This document shows, piece by piece, positions 11,863 through 15,216 of a DNA stretch of 15,216 nucleotides. A program made the translations under genes and the position numbers. Every line of letters begins with the position of its first letter. The stretch's first letter is position 1. The DNA is from JAVBNU01 sp031551265 (GTDB taxonomy: Bacteria; Cyanobacteriota; Vampirovibrionia; Gastranaerophilales; Gastranaerophilaceae). Location: the NCBI GenBank assembly GCA_031551265.1, contig JAVBNU010000052.1, forward strand, positions 1-15,216, written 5' to 3'. Below the pieces are notes generated by a model, which was given only the letters and a program-made list of their open reading frames with translations, was not told the origin of the DNA and did not search any database.

Positions 11863-13062
11863 ATGAAAAAATCAATAAGAGATTTGCAAAATATTGAAGG
11901 CAAACGCGCTCTTGTCAGAGTGGATATCAATGTACCGTTGGACGAAAATCGTAACGTAACTGATGATACACGTATCAGAGCGATTATTCCGACTATAAAA
12001 ATGCTGCAAGAAAAAGGCGCTAAAATTATTTTGGTCGCACATTTAGGCAGGCCAAAAGGTGAGAGAAAGCCTGAATTCTCACTGGATACAGCATCAAAAA
12101 GACTTGCAGAAGTGCTCGGTCAGCCTGTTATGTTCTTGAATGACAGCATTGGCGACGAAGTAAAAGCACAATTAGCTAACCTCAAAAACGGCGAAGTAGC
12201 ATTGTTAGAGAACATTCGCTTCTATAAACAAGAAACCGATAACGACCCTGCATTCGCTAAAGAATTAGCAAGTTTGGCTGATTTCTATGTAAACGACGCA
12301 TTTGGCGCAGCGCACAGAGCACATGCATCTACTGAAGGCGTAGCGAAAATACTTTCACCTGCAGTATCAGGCTTGTTGATGGAAAAAGAATTGAGCGCAC
12401 TTGGCGGACTTTTGCAGAATCCACAAAGACCTTTCACTGCAATCGTTGGTGGCGCAAAAGTTTCTACTAAAATCGCTGTTTTAGAAAACTTACTCGACAA
12501 AGTTGATAATCTAATCATTGGCGGCGGCATGACATACACATTCGTATACGCAGAAGGCCACAGCGTGGGTAACTCCATATGCGAGCCCGATCAGGCTGAT
12601 ATTGCTAAAACAATCGTTGCAAAAGCAAAAACTAAAGGCGTAAATTTATGCCTAACTAAAGATGTTGTTATTGCTGACGATTTTTCGGAAAATGCGAATA
12701 CAAAAACAGTTGCAGCGACAGAAATTCCGGATGGTTGGGAAGGCGTTGATGCAGGCGTTGAAACACGTAAATTATTCGCTGATGTAATTAAAAACTCGAA
12801 AACCATTCTCTGGAACGGCCCTGTTGGCGCTTTTGAATTCAACAAATTTACAGAAGGTACAAAAGCGGTTGCTGAAGCAGTTTGTGCAGCAACAAAAGCC
12901 GGCGCAGTCAGCGTATTAGGCGGTGGCGACACAGTTGCGGCAGCCAAAAAATACGGCATGGGCGATGAGTGTTTCACTCACATCTCAACAGGCGGCGGCG
13001 CAAGCTTAGAGTTCATCGAAGGTAAAGTATTACCCGGCGTTGCAGCGTTGGATGATAAATAA
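11863..13062 (+). CDS. pgk: Phosphoglycerate kinase
   Basis: Pgk transfers the acyl phosphate of 1,3-bisphosphoglycerate to ADP, making ATP and 3-phosphoglycerate in glycolysis. The 399 residues (normal length) contain all family blocks: RVDINVPLD near residue 19, HLGRPKG near 60, ENIRFYKQE near 116, NDAFGAAHRAHAST near 144, the AIVGGAKVSTKI block near 192, the ADP-site GPVGAFEF near 320, GGGDT near 354 and the C-terminal STGGGASLEFIEGKVLPG. GAGG lies 8 nt before the ATG. It stands alone, not next to gap, tpi or eno, with its own promoter and terminator. Codon choice is richer in GC at third positions than the hypothetical genes around it, as expected for a highly expressed gene. Confidence 0.98.
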   Translation: MKKSIRDLQNIEGKRALVRVDINVPLDENRNVTDDTRIRAIIPTIKMLQEKGAKIILVAHLGRPKGERKPEFSLDTASKRLAEVLGQPVMFLNDSIGDEVKAQLANLKNGEVALLENIRFYKQETDNDPAFAKELASLADFYVNDAFGAAHRAHASTEGVAKILSPAVSGLLMEKELSALGGLLQNPQRPFTAIVGGAKVSTKIAVLENLLDKVDNLIIGGGMTYTFVYAEGHSVGNSICEPDQADIAKTIVAKAKTKGVNLCLTKDVVIADDFSENANTKTVAATEIPDGWEGVDAGVETRKLFADVIKNSKTILWNGPVGAFEFNKFTEGTKAVAEAVCAATKAGAVSVLGGGDTVAAAKKYGMGDECFTHISTGGGASLEFIEGKVLPGVAALDDK

Positions 13063-13085
13063 AAATTAAACTAAATACATAAATC

Positions 13086-13116
13086 AAAGGTCTCTCTTTT
13101 AAGATAGACCTTTTTT
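13086..13116 (+). terminator. Intrinsic terminator of pgk
   Basis: AAAGGTCT (13086-13093) pairs with AGACCTTT (13106-13113) around a 12-nt loop and runs into six T residues (13111-13116). It begins 24 nt after the pgk stop codon. Confidence 0.85.
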
Positions 13117-13132
13117 AACATAAAATTCACAT

Positions 13133-13308
13133 GTCATTCCGCAGCGGCCAGCATACATATATATTTTTTAAACGGGTATGTGCGGAATCTGCCACATAAA
13201 CGAGTTCGGTATATAATATCCGGAATTCTACTGTATTTTTTCTCGGCCGAATAGATACCGCACGCAAACGCTTAAATTATAAATCAACGTTAAACGCTGC
13301 GGTATGAC
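13133..13308. repeat. Pair of inverted GTCATWCCGCAGCG repeat elements
   Basis: Two related palindromic units face each other. Unit A (plus, 13133-about 13193): GTCATTCCGCAGCG...TGCGGAATCT, stem ATTCCGCA (13136-13143) with TGCGGAAT (13181-13188), plus CATAC/GTATG. Unit B (minus, 13308-about 13253): GTCATACCGCAGCG...TGCGGTATCT, stem arms 13298-13305 and 13255-13262. The outer ends form a 14-bp inverted repeat with one mismatch. Each unit keeps its own stem by matched changes (T-A in A, A-T in B). The layout recalls bacterial interspersed mosaic (BIME/REP-like) elements or a small MITE. Confidence 0.7.
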
Positions 13309-13369
13309 TTAATATTAAGAAATATTAAAATGAATTTCATACGTCGCAAAACCAGTAACAGAACGTAAG

Positions 13370-13389
13370 TAGGGTGCGTCCCACGCACC
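13370..13389. repeat. GTAG-type palindromic repeat
   Basis: GTAGGGTGCGT begins a hairpin with perfect arms GGTGCGT (13373-13379) and ACGCACC (13383-13389) and loop CCC. The GTAGGGT start resembles the element at 3719-3742. The tetranucleotide GTAG before a hairpin is the hallmark of REP sequences mobilised by RAYT transposases; no RAYT gene lies in this window. Confidence 0.55.
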
Positions 13390-13393
13390 GAAT

Positions 13394-13480
13394 TAATTTT
13401 GGTGGGTTCCCCATCAGCTTGTAGGTGACAAAGGAGCCGTACAAGGCTGGGTGCTCGAAGTGCATAACCCACCAGAATTA
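13394..13480. repeat. 87-bp imperfect palindromic element
   Basis: Ends TAATTTTGGTGGGTT (13394-13408) and AACCCACCAGAATTA (13466-13480) are inverted repeats matching at 14 of 15 positions. Inside, AGCTTGTA (13416-13423) and TACAAGGCT (13440-13448) form a nested stem with one bulge. No convincing protein is encoded; a 60-codon minus-strand frame across it looks spurious. It is probably a non-autonomous or REP-like element next to the GTAG hairpin. Confidence 0.5.
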
Positions 13481-13542
13481 GAAGTTGTACCCCTCACCCT
13501 GTTTTCTAATATTAGCAAAGCTCATATTGAAAACAGGCCTCT

Positions 13543-13551
13543 CCCGCATCG
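13543..13551 (+). repeat. Target site duplication, left copy
   Basis: CCCGCATCG directly abuts the left inverted repeat of the insertion sequence and is repeated in the same orientation at 14836-14844. A 9-bp duplication is within the range known for IS4-family elements. Confidence 0.88.
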
Positions 13552-14835
13552 CACTACTGTCCATGATAATTTTAAGTAAATTCAAGTAGCTTAAAATGCA
13601 GTTGGGTAAAGGATATAGAGTGTTTTTGTTGCGACTGACGCATAGATATCCTGCTAAATAGACAGTTTCTGGCAATTGTAATCAATGTTTTAGGAGAAAT
13701 TTTTTTACAGAATTCTTTTAATTTTTCCATTAATCTGATTAACACAAAAGCAATCATTGCGATGCAAATCTGTGTTTTTATTGCGTTTTCGCTTCTACCT
13801 AAAAATTTCTTAATCTTCAAATTCTGCTTGACCCATTTGAAGAAAAGCTCTATTTGCCACCGCTGCTTGTAAAGCTCCGCTATTTCGCTATCTGAACGCT
13901 TAAAATCATTTGTTACCAACACAAGTGTCCTGTCATCAACTTTTATCTCTATGCGCTTTAATAACTTGCCGTAATACTTGTTCACAGTAGATTTTGGACC
14001 TGTTCTTTTGCTTGTCAAACTTATTAATTGTGAACTGATCGTCCCATCATCACTGCTTTGTTCCTTGCCCTCAAGCCTGTAAGCATTGTTCTTCTTTAAT
14101 CGAGTAACAAAAAAAGCTCCAGCCTCATTTATCTCATTCCACCAATTGAAATCCATGTACGCACGGTCAAAAACATAGGTCGTATTATTCTGCAAAACAA
14201 TCGTTTTCCCCATATCGATATCGTTCGTGTTAGCACTTGAAAAATCAAAATACGTAGGTATTTTTTGATTTAAATCATACACAACATGCAACTTAATACC
14301 TTTTATTCGCAAGGTTTCTTGAGCCCATTTGTGCAAGTTAAGATTAAGAAAAATCGGACTTGAATCAATGATTTTAACAATTTCACGGCTCTGTGTTTGC
14401 TCGTCTGAACCCAGATTGCTTATTAAATCAAAGAAAATGTCACGATAAATCCGCCAATCTCTTGTTTCATTCGCATTTGCCAAAGTTGAACGTGCAATAT
14501 TGCGGTGCAAGCCCAGATGGTAGTGTTCGTTACCATGAAATTGCACCATGGTTTCTATCTCCCTCAGTGACGTATGTCCTCCAAGTTGTCCGAGAAAAAT
14601 TGCAATAAATTGCTCCCAACACCTCATTTTTTTGGCTCCAAAATCACCGCCGTACTTGTCAACAAAACGCTTGAATTTTCTACGATTCAGGGGTGTTAAA
14701 ATTTTTCCAATCATGGTATTTTGATACTGCATAGCGGTCTCCTAAATTTGAGTCTAGACAACTAAATTTTAAGACAAAAGCGTTACTAATGCTCGCTATG
14801 CACTTTTTTATGCAAAATTATCTCGGACAGTAGTG
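13552..14835 (-). mobile_element. IS4-family insertion sequence, complete
   Basis: The 1284-bp element is bounded by inverted repeats of 22 bp with two mismatches: 13552-13573 starts CACTACTGTCC and 14814-14835 is its complement, each sharing GATAATTTT after the two mismatches. It is flanked by 9-bp direct repeats CCCGCATCG and carries one intact transposase gene on the minus strand, whose stop codon overlaps the left repeat. All parts are whole, and the duplication is perfect, so the insertion is probably recent and the element may still be active. Confidence 0.93.
13572..14732 (-). CDS. IS4-family DDE transposase
   Basis: This 386-residue enzyme cuts and joins the ends of its insertion sequence. 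The N-terminal 75 residues resemble the DUF4372 domain seen in part of the IS4 family (FVDKYGGDFGAKKMRCWEQF, then GGHTSLREIE). The RNase H-like catalytic core has Asp123 (IIDSSPIF), Asp189 (VFDRAYMDF) and Glu295. The YREK signature of IS4 is exact: Tyr288, Arg291, Glu295, Lys302 (Y-2-R-3-E-6-K in YKQRWQIELFFKWVKQ). A beta-rich insertion lies between the second Asp and the Glu, as in the family. The start ATG has AGGAG 6-7 nt upstream. No frameshift or missing residue is seen, so it should be functional. Confidence 0.95.
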   Translation of the reverse strand: MQYQNTMIGKILTPLNRRKFKRFVDKYGGDFGAKKMRCWEQFIAIFLGQLGGHTSLREIETMVQFHGNEHYHLGLHRNIARSTLANANETRDWRIYRDIFFDLISNLGSDEQTQSREIVKIIDSSPIFLNLNLHKWAQETLRIKGIKLHVVYDLNQKIPTYFDFSSANTNDIDMGKTIVLQNNTTYVFDRAYMDFNWWNEINEAGAFFVTRLKKNNAYRLEGKEQSSDDGTISSQLISLTSKRTGPKSTVNKYYGKLLKRIEIKVDDRTLVLVTNDFKRSDSEIAELYKQRWQIELFFKWVKQNLKIKKFLGRSENAIKTQICIAMIAFVLIRLMEKLKEFCKKISPKTLITIARNCLFSRISMRQSQQKHSISFTQLHFKLLEFT

Positions 14836-14844
14836 CCCGCATCG
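14836..14844 (+). repeat. Target site duplication, right copy
   Basis: CCCGCATCG directly follows the right inverted repeat and matches the left copy at 13543-13551 at all nine positions. Confidence 0.88.
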
Positions 14845-14873
14845 GGGAGAGGCCTGCAAAACTTGAAAATATA

Positions 14874-15200
14874 TTATCCTAAGTGTTTTTGGATATTGTT
14901 CATGATTGCTGTTTTTGGCATCAAACCTACAAGACGTTCAACAGCTTGGCCGTCTTTGAAGATTAACAAAGTAGGCAGCCCACTGATTGAATATTCTTTC
15001 GCTGTTTTAAGATTTTCATCAGTGTTCATTTTAACTACTTTAATTTTATCAGCCATTTCTGTCGAAATTTCATCCAAGACAGGGCCTAATTTACGACAAG
15101 GACCGCACCATGGCGCCCAAAAATCTACAACTGTTACAGTTGATGCATTAACTACTTCTGACTCAAAGTTAGCGTCAGTTATATCCATTGCGTTAGACAT
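14874..15200 (-). CDS. trxA: Thioredoxin
   Basis: Thioredoxin is the small cytoplasmic dithiol reductant that keeps protein cysteines reduced and feeds ribonucleotide and peroxide reduction, itself reduced by thioredoxin reductase. The 108-residue protein has the active site WCGPC at residues 31-35 (Cys32 and Cys35), the buried Asp26 in VVDFWAPW, the cis-Pro at 76 (SGLPTLLIF) and the usual C-terminal helix. Length and residue numbering match the classical type. AAGGAG lies about 8 nt before the ATG at 15200, near the window's right edge, so its promoter is not visible. Its probable terminator has been split by the insertion sequence, so read-through into the transposase gene, which has the same orientation, is possible. 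Confidence 0.97.
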   Translation of the reverse strand: MSNAMDITDANFESEVVNASTVTVVDFWAPWCGPCRKLGPVLDEISTEMADKIKVVKMNTDENLKTAKEYSISGLPTLLIFKDGQAVERLVGLMPKTAIMNNIQKHLG

Positions 15201-15216
15201 GATTATTCTCCTTTTT

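Larger units (their letters stand above)
13534..14856 (-). terminator. Hairpin (probable trxA terminator) split by the insertion sequence
   Basis: Removing the IS and one copy of its target duplication rebuilds CAGGCCTCTCCC (13534-13545), loop GCATCG, GGGAGAGGCCTG (14845-14856), a perfect 12-bp stem. On the minus strand it would follow trxA by about 17 nt and be followed by TTTT, as an intrinsic terminator should be. The arms are now separated by 1.3 kb, so it cannot fold as before. CCTCACCCTGTTTTC just outside (13494-13506) means it may alternatively be a repeat element. Confidence 0.65.

Noticed and set aside
13290..13472. 60-codon minus-strand frame across the repeat cluster
   Set aside because: It lies mostly within palindromic repeats, has no ribosome binding site, and its product is typical of spurious translations of intergenic repeats.
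13133..13480. CRISPR array in the repeat-rich region
   Set aside because: The repeats are inverted, few and unequal, with no regular spacer pattern and no cas genes.
13543..13551. Alternative IS boundary one base outward (GCACTAC... ends with 7-bp duplication)
   Set aside because: Placing the ends at CACTAC...GTAGTG gives a longer perfect 9-bp duplication, better fitting the IS4 family.

Overview
The window is AT-rich bacterial chromosome. It most resembles the non-photosynthetic cyanobacterial relatives of the gut (Vampirovibrionia/Melainabacteria, Gastranaerophilales). This placement is an inference. It rests on a RuvB whose post-Walker A segment (TSAPALERPRDI) is of the cyanobacterial type, on several proteins with short 'NISFK'-like or low-complexity N-termini that match nothing I know outside that lineage, and on fermentation genes in an AT-rich background. 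No similarity search could be run.

Layout. 1-1031 (minus): two low-complexity, probably exported or surface-associated hypothetical proteins, one cut by the window edge. 1262-3038 (plus): tadA overlapping a TIGR02757/DUF2400 gene, then a complete HicAB toxin-antitoxin pair with a striking operator over the hicA start codon. 3119-3715: a lineage-specific hypothetical protein. It converges through a strong bidirectional terminator on a 470-residue RTX/EF-hand-type calcium-binding protein (3819-5231, minus). 5489-7186: a thiamine-diphosphate 2-keto-acid decarboxylase of the pyruvate/indolepyruvate type. 7193-7967: a compact rplU-rpmA transcription unit with promoter, structured leader and terminator. 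7988-8776: small genes. 8878-9954: ruvB. 9985-11557: a 58-residue small protein and two hypothetical genes whose stop codons overlap tail to tail. 11863-13062: pgk. 13086-13545: a dense cluster of palindromic repeats. 13552-14835: a complete IS4-family insertion sequence with 22-bp inverted repeats and a 9-bp target duplication. 14874-15200: trxA.

Functionally most of the window is housekeeping: tRNA editing, ribosome, recombination, glycolysis and redox. The keto-acid decarboxylase and pgk fit fermentative sugar metabolism. The accessory content is hicAB, the RTX-like protein, the IS and the repeats. The IS has inserted into the loop of a 12-bp perfect hairpin that looks like the trxA terminator, splitting its arms by about 1.3 kb and placing the transposase downstream of trxA in the same orientation. 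Several genes (tadA, hicA, ruvB, the gene at 10275) lack a Shine-Dalgarno sequence and carry a -10-like box about 7-10 nt before the ATG, suggesting leaderless mRNAs. I see no strong candidate for a wholly new multi-gene system. The most notable items are the repeat elements with compensatory base changes, the hicAB operator, the IS in the terminator loop, and two small genes of 45 and 58 codons.
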